Position numbers and translations under genes: made by a program
Notes under the pieces: model-generated
Told to the model about the DNA's origin: nothing
Database searches by the model: none
What the model saw: only the letters and a program-made list of their open reading frames with translations
DNA from: Planctomycetales bacterium
Lineage (GTDB): Bacteria > Planctomycetota > Phycisphaerae > SM23-33
Assembly: GCA_030642005.1 (NCBI GenBank)
Contig: DAOWOP010000148.1
Location: forward strand, 1-6,568
Direction: 5' to 3'
Length of the DNA stretch: 6,568 nt
Shown: piece by piece, positions 1 to 5,716 of the stretch
Numbering within the stretch: position 1 is the stretch's first letter
Layout of the letters: each line of letters starts with the position of its first letter

Positions 1-1316
1 AGGCAATTGACGTTATAGACGAATCCGGTTCTCGCGTTCGCCTCAAGACCATGACCAAGCCGCCGGACCTGACCGACCTGGAAACCGAAATGGAGCGACT
101 CGCCACTGAAAAGGATGAAGCCGTCAAGAACGCCGACTACGAACGCGCCGCCGAGAGCCGCGACAAAATCGAACAACTGCACCTCAAGAAGGAGCAACTT
201 ACCAACGACTGGCGCAACAAGACGAGCGAATCCGAAGGCGTGGTGGATGCCGAAGTAATCGCCGAGGTCGTTTCCAAGATGACCGGCGTGCCGCTCCGCC
301 GACTGGAGTCAGAAGAGGCCAAGCGACTGCTGAAACTGGAGGACGAACTGCACAAACGGGTCGTCAGCCAGCATGAGGCCATTGTCTCGATCGCCAAGGC
401 CATTCGGCGCGCCAGGTCGGGCCTGAAAGACCCGCGACGACCAATGGGGTCTTTCGTCTTCGTCGGACCCTCCGGCGTCGGAAAAACGCTGCTGAGCAAG
501 GCATTGGCGGAGTTCATGTTCGGGGACGAGGACGCCCTCATCCAGATGGACATGAGCGAATACATGGAAAAGCACAACATCTCCCGCCTCGTCGGCGCGC
601 CTCCGGGATACGTCGGGTACGAAGAGGGCGGGCAACTCACCGAACGAATCCGACGCAAACCTTACGCCGTTATCCTGCTGGACGAAATCGAAAAGGCGCA
701 CCCGGACGTGTTCAATATGCTCCTCCAGATAATGGAGGAAGGGCGCCTGACAGATTCCTTCGGCCGGCGGGTGGACTTCCGAAATACCATACTGATTATG
801 ACCTCGAACATCGGGGCTGAACTTATCAAGAACAAGGGCGGCTTCGGCTTCGGACGCCGGGACGAGGAAGCGTCCTACGAAAAAATGAAGGAAATGCTCT
901 CCAAGGAAGTAGAGCGGCACTTCAGGCCTGAGTTCCTCAACCGCCTGGACGAAGTGATCGTATTCAAGTCGCTGGTGCGCGACGACCTGGTAACGATTGT
1001 AGATTTCGAACTTCGCAAGGTCCGCGAGCGCCTCGTCGAGCACGGGCTGGAACTGGAACTGACCGGCGAAGCCAATGAGTTTCTCATCGACAAGGGCTAT
1101 AACCCCGACTTCGGCGCACGACCGCTGCGGCGAGCCATCGAGCACCACATCGAGGACATCCTCAGCGAGGACATCCTACGCGGCACGTACAAGGACAACA
1201 GCAAGGTCGTCGTATCGGTCAGGACGGGCGAAGACGGCGAAAAACACCTCTATTTCGAGGGCGTCCGCGAAGAACAACCCCAGCCCGAACCGGCGGAAGT
1301 TACCGAAAGCACGTAA
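1..1316 (+). CDS. clpC: ClpC-type AAA+ unfoldase, C-terminal part (5' end outside window)
   Basis: This is an Hsp100 ATPase that unfolds substrates and threads them into the ClpP protease in the cytoplasm. The reading frame is open from base 3, and the residues before the first internal ATG (base 51) read AIDVIDESGSRVRLKT, a typical end of the first ATPase module, so the gene starts upstream of the window. Numbering from that ATG: a UVR-type helical motif (about 14-48), then the second AAA+ domain with Walker A GPSGVGKT (139-146), pore loop GYVGY (186-190), Walker B VILLDE (207-212), sensor 1 Asn253, arginine finger Arg298 in FLNRLDE, sensor 2 Arg357 in GARPLRR, and an acidic, Pro-rich tail. 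The UVR motif and a GFGF loop (about 265-268), the place where ClpP-binding Hsp100s carry a [LIV]GF tripeptide, favour ClpC over ClpB. All ATPase residues are intact. No partner gene is visible downstream. Confidence 0.95.
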   Translation, partial: AIDVIDESGSRVRLKTMTKPPDLTDLETEMERLATEKDEAVKNADYERAAESRDKIEQLHLKKEQLTNDWRNKTSESEGVVDAEVIAEVVSKMTGVPLRRLESEEAKRLLKLEDELHKRVVSQHEAIVSIAKAIRRARSGLKDPRRPMGSFVFVGPSGVGKTLLSKALAEFMFGDEDALIQMDMSEYMEKHNISRLVGAPPGYVGYEEGGQLTERIRRKPYAVILLDEIEKAHPDVFNMLLQIMEEGRLTDSFGRRVDFRNTILIMTSNIGAELIKNKGGFGFGRRDEEASYEKMKEMLSKEVERHFRPEFLNRLDEVIVFKSLVRDDLVTIVDFELRKVRERLVEHGLELELTGEANEFLIDKGYNPDFGARPLRRAIEHHIEDILSEDILRGTYKDNSKVVVSVRTGEDGEKHLYFEGVREEQPQPEPAEVTEST

Positions 1317-1326
1317 CGATAATTGA

Positions 1327-1517
1327 CAGATAGGAACTAGGGACCAGGGACTTGGGACCAGGCAAAAACGAGAATACAGGGACTTGGGACTTGGGTCTAG
1401 GGACTTGGAAAAAAAAACGGAAAGAGCAGAACCGATCAACTCATTCGTTTCAGGTTCCGTTCTTTCTGTTTTTGCCTAGTCCCTAGTCCCTAGTCCCTAG
1501 TCCCTAATTTCTATCTG
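1327..1517. repeat. Composite inverted repeat of GGGAC heptads (possible MITE/REP-like element)
   Basis: This gap of about 230 bp holds no credible gene. On the left are runs of a 7-bp unit (consensus YWGGGAC) at 1331-1362 and 1377-1408; on the right is the complementary TCCCTAG unit, four to five copies at 1475-1507. The outer ends match as inverted repeats: CAGATAGGAACTAGGGAC from 1327 against the complement of 1500-1517, CAGATAGAAATTAGGGAC. Both arms continue through the heptads to AGGCAAAAAC (1360-1369, complement of 1468-1477). Inside, 1417-1433 pairs with 1453-1469 (14 Watson-Crick, 2 G-T, 1 mismatch) around a 19-nt loop. The left side carries an extra block of heptads. Whether it is a mobile miniature element, a terminator for clpC or both is not decided by the sequence. 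Confidence 0.75.
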
Positions 1518-1537
1518 CGAATATCGCATTTTTTCCG

Positions 1538-1563
1538 GGAACATTGTGGTTGAAAGATCGTCT
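1538..1563 (+). promoter_or_regulatory. Candidate ECF-type promoter (GGAAC-N16-CGTCT)
   Basis: GGAAC at 1538-1542 is followed after exactly 16 bases by CGTCT at 1559-1563. This matches the general -35 GGAAC / -10 CGTC architecture of many group IV (ECF) sigma factors. It lies directly at the sigma-factor gene and suggests autoregulation. If it is used, transcription would begin near 1569-1572, downstream of the GTG at 1546. Confidence 0.4.
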
Positions 1564-2157
1564 AAAGTTGTGGCGGGCGTGTTTGAGGATGCAGCCCTGT
1601 TGAGGCAGTGTCGCAAAGGCGATATGGACGCCTTCGCCCCGCTGGTGAAAAAATATCAGGATCGCCTCTTCAACTCGCTTCTGAGAATTTGCGGAAATTA
1701 TGACGATGCCGAGGAACTTTGTCAGGAGACGTTCGTCAAAGCATTAGAGGGCCTGGCGGCGTTTCGCAGCCAAAGCGGGTTTTATACCTGGCTGTTTCGG
1801 ATAGGGATGAACCTGGCGATCAGCCGGCGCAGACGCAGCGGGCGAGTGAAGTTTCATTCGCTCGAAACGACCGATTCGGACGGCGAGCAGTTGCTATGGT
1901 CGGCCGACGCCCTGGCGGACTGTCGGGAAATCGACCCGCAGGATGCAGCCGAACGAACCGACACAAACGGGCGCGTCATGGCGGCGATGGGAGAACTGGA
2001 TGAAGAGTTTCGCATCGTGGTTGTGCTGCGGGACATCGAGGAAATGAACTATGAACAGATATCGCAGGTCATGAACCTGCCCGTGGGTACTGTTAAAAGT
2101 CGCCTCTATCGTGCCCGATGTATTTTAAGGGAAAAATTGACGGAATTAGTCCGCTGA
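1546..2157 (+). CDS. ECF (sigma-70 family, RpoE-like) RNA polymerase sigma factor
   Basis: A two-domain group IV sigma factor that would direct RNA polymerase to stress promoters when released from its anti-sigma partner. Numbered from the GTG at 1546 (203 residues): region 2 spans about 30-97 with DDAEELCQETFVKAL (53-67) and the promoter-melting/-10 segment FYTWLFRIGMNLAISRRRR (79-97). A variable acidic linker follows (about 105-140). Region 4 (about 146-200) has the helix-turn-helix YEQISQVMNLPVGTVKSRL (169-187) that reads the -35 element. The length is normal for the family. The start is uncertain: no clear Shine-Dalgarno precedes 1546, and in-frame GTGs at 1570 and 1579 also keep both domains whole. 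The ECF-like promoter at 1538-1563 would favour one of these. The gene lies 25-52 bp upstream of a membrane anti-sigma gene, the usual paired arrangement. Confidence 0.93.
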   Translation: MVERSSKVVAGVFEDAALLRQCRKGDMDAFAPLVKKYQDRLFNSLLRICGNYDDAEELCQETFVKALEGLAAFRSQSGFYTWLFRIGMNLAISRRRRSGRVKFHSLETTDSDGEQLLWSADALADCREIDPQDAAERTDTNGRVMAAMGELDEEFRIVVVLRDIEEMNYEQISQVMNLPVGTVKSRLYRARCILREKLTELVR

Positions 2158-2162
2158 TTACC

Positions 2163-2183
2163 CGCCTTCGCCAGGCTACGGCG
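2163..2183. repeat. Imperfect palindrome between sigma and anti-sigma genes
   Basis: A 21-bp imperfect palindrome has outer arms CGCC (2163-2166) and GGCG (2180-2183) and a core GCCAGGC (2170-2176). It fills most of the 25-base gap after the sigma-factor stop and includes the G of the possible GTG start at 2183. Short GC-rich palindromes like this are often dispersed in genomes; copy number cannot be judged here. Confidence 0.4.
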
Positions 2184-2209
2184 TGGCAAGCACGGATTAC
2201 ACTAAAAAG

Positions 2210-3304
2210 ATGAGCGGTAAGGAAAAAATTTCGGAGCAACTTTCGGCATACCTGGACGGCGAGTTGACCGAAGGCGAATCTCGCCGGGTGGCCGAGATGG
2301 TCGCCGGTGATCCGGCCCTGTCAGCCGAGTTGGAGGCACTGCGCTCCGTGCAGTCTCTGGTGCGCAATCTTCCGACAGCCCAGGCCCCGGCCGATATGAC
2401 CGACGCCGTCCTGACAAAGGCGCAGCGCAGGGGCGACGGATGGTGGCTGGGATACCTGGCGCGAGCCGCCGTTGTCCTGCTTGCCGTCGGGGTCGGTATA
2501 ACTGTAACGACCTGGCTGAACAGGCCGACGCATTCGCGGCAGACCAAGCCGCAAACGCCATCCGTCTTAAAAACGCCGGTCCTGGCCAAAGGGAAAATCG
2601 GCGGACTCGCCAGCCCCGAAACGGCGGAAACAACAAACGTATTCATCAATACCGATAACCTCCTCCTGACCCAGCGCGAGGTCGAGCATGTATTCGGAAA
2701 AAACAGCATCAAACCGATGGTGGAAACCGAGAGCCCGGCCAAGGTCGCTGTAAGACCGCGCGGAAGGGCGAATTTCTACAACCAGACCCAGGTCGCGCCC
2801 ACCCGGATACGCTACGAAGTCGTGATAGAAGAGAATCAGATGCGGCAGATCGTTTCGGAGTTGAACGAAATCCGCGCCAGGCAGAACGTCTCGCAGATGC
2901 CCATGAGACGCATTAAAGATAACAATGCCATAGCCCTGGCCAAGGCTGATTATCGCTCCGAGTCCACTGCGGGCCGGGCCGACAGAGACACGAGTTACAG
3001 GAAAAGCATGAGGGATAAAAGGCGGTCCGGAGAAGATAGCACTTTGAAGCATATTGCCAGTGAGGTTGAGGCTGTCAAAGATGCTGCTTCGCAGCCGGCT
3101 GCGACTCCCAGGCCGGGCCTTCTTGCACGGGACAGGCTGGCCGAACCGACGACCATGCCGGCTTCGACCTTTGTGGCGCAGCGGATGCGACAGAAGGCTG
3201 GTGATACTATGGATCAGAAGGTCGTCCACCAGCAGGCCGCTACGCTGGCGACCGCCAACGTCCGCCAGTTAGTAGTAATACTCAACGGCGTCGGTGGGGA
3301 GTGA
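2210..3304 (+). CDS. Probable membrane-anchored anti-sigma factor, cysteine-free
   Basis: It is predicted to hold the upstream ECF sigma factor at the membrane and release it on an envelope signal. From the ATG at 2210 (364 residues), the N-terminus EKISEQLSAYLDGELTEGE (5-23) and the following helices ending in VRNLP resemble the sigma-binding domain of RseA/zf-HC2-type anti-sigma proteins. The HxxxCxxC zinc motif is absent and the whole protein contains no cysteine. One transmembrane helix (about 80-103) follows, then a long Lys/Arg/Pro-rich presumed periplasmic part (104-364). That part has a helical segment EENQMRQIVSELNEIRARQ (about 207-225) and a short hydrophobic end, VRQLVVILNGVGGE. 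An in-frame GTG at 2183 would add 9 residues, but it sits in a palindrome, and the conserved N-terminus fits the ATG. Neither start has a good Shine-Dalgarno. The periplasmic part is not recognised as a known domain. Role is inferred from domain resemblance and operon position. Confidence 0.75.
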   Translation: MSGKEKISEQLSAYLDGELTEGESRRVAEMVAGDPALSAELEALRSVQSLVRNLPTAQAPADMTDAVLTKAQRRGDGWWLGYLARAAVVLLAVGVGITVTTWLNRPTHSRQTKPQTPSVLKTPVLAKGKIGGLASPETAETTNVFINTDNLLLTQREVEHVFGKNSIKPMVETESPAKVAVRPRGRANFYNQTQVAPTRIRYEVVIEENQMRQIVSELNEIRARQNVSQMPMRRIKDNNAIALAKADYRSESTAGRADRDTSYRKSMRDKRRSGEDSTLKHIASEVEAVKDAASQPAATPRPGLLARDRLAEPTTMPASTFVAQRMRQKAGDTMDQKVVHQQAATLATANVRQLVVILNGVGGE

Positions 3305-3334
3305 AAGCGGCAGGCAAGGCGGATAAATACTCGA

Positions 3335-3376
3335 TATTGCGAAGCGGCAAGCCGTGCGCCTTGCCGCTTCGCAATA
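3335..3376. terminator. Perfect 17-bp stem-loop between convergent genes
   Basis: TATTGCGAAGCGGCAAG (3335-3351) is exactly complementary to 3360-3376, with an 8-nt loop. It lies in the 91-bp gap between the ends of the anti-sigma gene (+) and the protease gene (-), so it may terminate both. Neither side has a good T tract, so a classical Rho-independent mechanism is uncertain. It could instead be a dispersed palindromic repeat or a transcript-stabilising hairpin. Confidence 0.6.
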
Positions 3377-3395
3377 AATCATCGTAAATCACCAA

Positions 3396-4274
3396 TTATC
3401 GTCGTCGGCGGAGAATCATTCCCGCCGCACCCAGCGTAAGGAAAATCATCGTTCCCGGCTCGGGAATTGTATTATTGATCCATTCGCTGTAGGGACTGAT
3501 GCGGATTCCCTGCGACCAGTCCGGGTCTGTGTTTCCGCCGGTATTGCGGAACCGCGTCTCGTCGAGATGCTCCACATACGCGCTCAAGGCGGCAAGTTGC
3601 CACTCGCCGCCGACATTTATGAACCATCCACCGCCGGAATCCCATTCGGTCGGAGAAGCCTCGAAAGCAGTGTCGCTCTCGTCGAAATCCGCCTTGAGCA
3701 CATACGAGGTGTAACTGCCGGCTACTTTGGTAAAGGCGTTGTCAACTATGTTGGTGCCCCATCGTTGTGTCTCGTTATTGCTTCCTTCCCATAGGTAGCC
3801 ATAGACGACGGGAGGCGTTCCGCCGGTTTCCAGATCATCTCCCCTGCCTTTGCCGAAGCCGCCGATGACGAAATTCTTGCCAATCTCGTCGTCGATCTCG
3901 CTTGTTTCCGTGTACAGGCTGACGTAGTTTGTCAGATTAGCGTTGTTGAGTTTGACGATTCGGATGTCCGCTGTGGGGTGGTTCCATATCTGGGCGATCG
4001 TGTAGGGATCTCCCCCAGTTAATGGATCTCCCCCAATATAGACGGTAGTCCCCGTGCCGCCGCCCTGGTGCCGCGTGGTGATGATGTAGTTCGGCGCGAT
4101 CGCAACGCAGGAGGCGTTGCTTCCCCATCGTCCAACGACATCCTTATGAGGTCTGCCTGTCCAATCATCCTCCGGCTCACCACCGGGGTGCATGATGACG
4201 CCAAAGGCCGGCGTGAACGATGCAAGACACAAAATCGCTACTGCAACTACTGTCAGACCGATTGTTCGCATCAT
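3396..4274 (-). CDS. Secreted trypsin-like serine protease with PEP-CTERM anchor
   Basis: A 292-residue exported protein, probably a cell-surface or envelope serine endopeptidase. It starts with a signal peptide (Met-Arg, hydrophobic 5-20, likely cleavage after AFG at 25). Chymotrypsin-fold landmarks occur in the right order and spacing: IITTRHQ with His69, ADIRIVKL with Asp103, and EWDSGGGWF with Ser213. Trypsins have TAAHC, DIALLKL and GDSGGP at these places, so the triad is intact although GDSGGP has become WDSGGG. Apart from one Cys in the signal peptide there is a single Cys (56), so no disulfides of the animal type. The C-terminus is a textbook PEP-CTERM signal: PEPG (271-274), a hydrophobic helix (275-287) and RRRR, recognised by exosortase-type sorting. 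A good Shine-Dalgarno GAGGGAG (4284-4278) precedes the start. Substrate unknown. Confidence 0.88.
   Translation of the reverse strand: MMRTIGLTVVAVAILCLASFTPAFGVIMHPGGEPEDDWTGRPHKDVVGRWGSNASCVAIAPNYIITTRHQGGGTGTTVYIGGDPLTGGDPYTIAQIWNHPTADIRIVKLNNANLTNYVSLYTETSEIDDEIGKNFVIGGFGKGRGDDLETGGTPPVVYGYLWEGSNNETQRWGTNIVDNAFTKVAGSYTSYVLKADFDESDTAFEASPTEWDSGGGWFINVGGEWQLAALSAYVEHLDETRFRNTGGNTDPDWSQGIRISPYSEWINNTIPEPGTMIFLTLGAAGMILRRRR
4006..4041 (-). repeat. 18-bp tandem duplication inside the protease gene
   Basis: The 12-mer GGATCTCCCCCA occurs at 4006-4017 and again at 4024-4035, an 18-bp period. On the minus strand the two units encode GGDPLT and GGDPYT (about residues 81-92), on the loop before the catalytic-Asp strand. 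It is an in-frame duplication that keeps the protein intact. Confidence 0.7.
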
Positions 4275-4387
4275 TTTCTCCCTCGCGAGGCTAACTGTTC
4301 CTGTAATTGCGGAGGGTACGAGCGTTTAGGGCAGACGAACTCCCGACACAGAAATCCATCAATCCTGCTGCCGGAAATCGCTTTCAC
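4271..4387 (-). CDS. Candidate 38-codon leader ORF coupled to the protease gene
   Basis: A GTG at 4387-4385 is preceded, at 7 bases, by a perfect Shine-Dalgarno AAGGAGG (4401-4395), the strongest in the window. The frame stays open for 38 codons and stops at TGA 4273-4271, overlapping the protease ATG (4274-4272) as ATGA, the classic signature of translational coupling. The peptide begins MKAISGSRIDGFLCREFVCP, is basic, has two cysteines five apart, a Pro-Pro pair and a polar C-terminal half ending RGRK. It has no signal peptide or membrane segment. It lies fully inside the 5' leader predicted from the promoter at 4443-4471. I recognise no family. It may be a regulatory leader peptide, or a chance ORF. 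Confidence 0.45.
   Translation of the reverse strand: MKAISGSRIDGFLCREFVCPKRSYPPQLQEQLASRGRK
4278..4290 (-). promoter_or_regulatory. Protease ribosome binding site overlapped by a palindrome
   Basis: GAGGGAG (4284-4278 on the minus strand) lies 3 bases before the protease ATG. Its upstream half is shared with the perfect 10-bp palindrome CCTCGCGAGG (4281-4290). Folding of this palindrome, or ribosomes arriving from the leader ORF, could change access to the site; this is inference. Confidence 0.5.
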
Positions 4388-4394
4388 CGATACG

Positions 4395-4401
4395 CCTCCT
4401 T
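4395..4401 (-). promoter_or_regulatory. Perfect Shine-Dalgarno for the leader ORF
   Basis: AAGGAGG on the minus strand, 7 bases before the GTG at 4387. It is complementary to the 16S anti-SD core, unlike the weak or absent sites of most genes here, and it is the main reason for calling the small ORF. Confidence 0.5.
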
Positions 4402-4442
4402 GACGGACGAAAACTCTCTCACTTGGAGTCCCGAGCATCCTT

Positions 4443-4471
4443 ATTATACCCTATTATAGCGTTTTTGCCAA
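4443..4471 (-). promoter_or_regulatory. Sigma70-type promoter for leader ORF and protease
   Basis: On the minus strand, TTGGCA (4471-4466, 5/6 match to TTGACA) and TATAAT (4448-4443, 6/6) are separated by exactly 17 bases. The predicted start near 4436 gives a leader of about 160 nt before the protease ATG. Three copies of TTTTTGCC (plus strand: 4462-4469, 4478-4485, 4486-4493) overlap and flank the -35 box and might be an operator, though low-complexity T-rich sequence is the simpler view. Confidence 0.6.
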
Positions 4472-4541
4472 GAGTCCTTTTTGCCTTTTTGCCGTTTTTT
4501 TTTCATCAGCGGCGCCGGCCATCGGAAATGAAGGATATTTA

Positions 4542-4570
4542 ATGACAGATTTGCAGTGATTGTTTATAAC
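4542..4570 (+). promoter_or_regulatory. Sigma70-type promoter for the S49 peptidase gene
   Basis: ATGACA (4542-4547, 5/6 match to TTGACA), 17 bases, then TATAAC (4565-4570, 5/6 match to TATAAT). The start would be near 4577, giving a leader of about 43 nt to the ATG at 4620. It is divergent from the protease promoter, with a T9 tract at 4495-4503 and the GC-rich block GGCGCCGGCC (4511-4520) between them. Apart from these, 4388-4619 holds no gene. Confidence 0.55.
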
Positions 4571-4607
4571 CTCTAACAGAAAGAACATACGCCGGGTCGA
4601 ATTAATT

Positions 4608-4613
4608 GGGAGA
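4608..4613 (+). promoter_or_regulatory. Ribosome binding site that fixes the S49 peptidase start
   Basis: GGGAGA ends 6 bases before the ATG at 4620. It decides for this ATG rather than the in-frame TTG at 4560, which lacks such a site and lies within or upstream of the predicted -10 box. Confidence 0.65.
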
Positions 4614-4619
4614 AAAGAA

Positions 4620-5714
4620 ATGTCAGAAACCACGATGCCTCCGTTTGAAAGCGATTTGGGCCAAACCGGGCGGGTTGAGCCGCCCCCGCCGGTCCGGCCT
4701 CCGCCGCCGAGACGACGCCGGCCGCTCTGGAAGCGACTGCTGATTGTCGGTGTGGTGCTGTTATTTATTGTGGCGGTGATAGGGGGCGTTTCCCATGTCG
4801 TCCAGTTGAAGATTTCCCGGCTGGCTGACGGCGGAATGGACGTGAAAGTCCTGGAGCCGGGACACGATGATCAGGTAGTGGCCGTGTACGAGGTCGCCGG
4901 CGTGATTGACGGTAAACAGGCCGGCAGGATCAAACTCTTCTGCGATCTCGTTTCCGGCGATCCCAACGTCAAAGCCGTCGTGCTGCGCGTCAGTAGTCCC
5001 GGCGGTGGGATATCGGCCTGCGACAGGATTCACAAAATGCTGCTGGACCTGAAAGGCGACGGGAAGAAACTGGTCGTTTCGATGGGGGCCGTTGCCGCAA
5101 GCGGGGGCTACTACATCTCCGCGCCGGCCGAGTGCGTCTATGCCGAACCGACCACAATCACCGGCAGCATCGGCGTCCTGGGCTGCTGGATTGTCGTAAA
5201 AGGAACACTCGAAAAGTACGGCGCGAAGGCGGTAGTCGTCCGCTCAACCAAGACCCGCGCCTGGAAGGCGTCGCTTAATCCCTTTGAGGACCCTGCCGAT
5301 TATCAGATCGAGTCGATCCGGAAACTGCTGGACGTCATGCAGGAGCGGTTTGAAGATGTCGTGCGCGACGGGCGGGGCGACAAACTTGTAACGACGACAG
5401 CCGAAAAAACCTACACCGGCGCTGACGGTAAAAAGTTCACCGTTACGGAGACCCTGCCGTTCAACGGGAGCATCTATACCGCCGATGAGGCAATGGACAT
5501 GGGGCTGATTGACGAGGTGGGCTATCTGGACGAGGCGATAGACTCCGCCGCCGACCTGGCCGGTCTGTCCGACCCGAAGGTCGTCCAGTATATCAGGCGC
5601 AAGGGCTTCTTCGAGCAGATGAGCGAAGCAAAGGCAGGCCCGATAATCGACCCCAACGTTATCGACGAGATTCAGACACCAAAACTGATGATGATCTGGA
5701 AAGTTGAACAGTAG
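4620..5714 (+). CDS. sppA: S49 family signal peptide peptidase (SppA-like), single-pass membrane protease
   Basis: It degrades cleaved signal peptides and other membrane-associated peptides, with its active site outside the cytoplasm. From the ATG at 4620 it has 364 residues. The N-terminus has a Pro-rich stretch (20-30), an RRRR positive block, and a transmembrane helix (about 39-60). The catalytic domain shows RVSSPGGG (123-130), the nucleophile Ser161 in GAVAASGGYY, ITGSIGVLG (180-188), and Lys216 in TKTRAWKASLNPF, at the position of the general-base Lys in bacterial short-form SppA. It ends with TADEAMDMGLIDEVGYLDEAI (287-307). Length fits the short, homo-oligomeric form rather than the E. 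coli tandem form. Between the catalytic Lys helix and the TADEA motif is a Thr/Lys-rich segment (about 255-282) that looks like an inserted hairpin. The C-terminus after about 325 is lineage-specific. Transcribed alone, divergent from the PEP-CTERM protease. Confidence 0.9.
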   Translation: MSETTMPPFESDLGQTGRVEPPPPVRPPPPRRRRPLWKRLLIVGVVLLFIVAVIGGVSHVVQLKISRLADGGMDVKVLEPGHDDQVVAVYEVAGVIDGKQAGRIKLFCDLVSGDPNVKAVVLRVSSPGGGISACDRIHKMLLDLKGDGKKLVVSMGAVAASGGYYISAPAECVYAEPTTITGSIGVLGCWIVVKGTLEKYGAKAVVVRSTKTRAWKASLNPFEDPADYQIESIRKLLDVMQERFEDVVRDGRGDKLVTTTAEKTYTGADGKKFTVTETLPFNGSIYTADEAMDMGLIDEVGYLDEAIDSAADLAGLSDPKVVQYIRRKGFFEQMSEAKAGPIIDPNVIDEIQTPKLMMIWKVEQ

Positions 5715-5716
5715 GA

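Noticed and set aside
309..1148. Long minus-strand ORF (279 codons) opposite clpC
   Set aside because: It lies entirely antisense to the highly conserved second AAA+ domain of ClpC. The protein has no recognisable motif; long antisense frames are common opposite GC-rich genes.
1176..1439. Minus-strand ORF with repeated SLVPSP-like peptide
   Set aside because: The repeated peptide is just the translation of the GGGAC heptads, and the rest is antisense to clpC.
1475..1507. CRISPR-like array from the TCCCTAG repeats
   Set aside because: The units are contiguous 7-mers with no spacers, so this is a tandem repeat.
2567..3229. Minus-strand ORF of 220 codons opposite the anti-sigma gene
   Set aside because: No start context, no motif, and it lies opposite an operon-linked gene with a clear N-terminal domain and membrane helix.
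4275..4440. Possible riboswitch in the roughly 160-nt leader of the protease
   Set aside because: I looked for GEMM (cyclic di-GMP) consensus blocks and other strong helices and found none convincing; the leader is better explained by a small ORF.
4560..4619. TTG-initiated N-terminal extension of the S49 peptidase
   Set aside because: The TTG overlaps the predicted promoter region and has no ribosome site, whereas ATG 4620 has GGGAGA at good spacing and the extension adds no domain.
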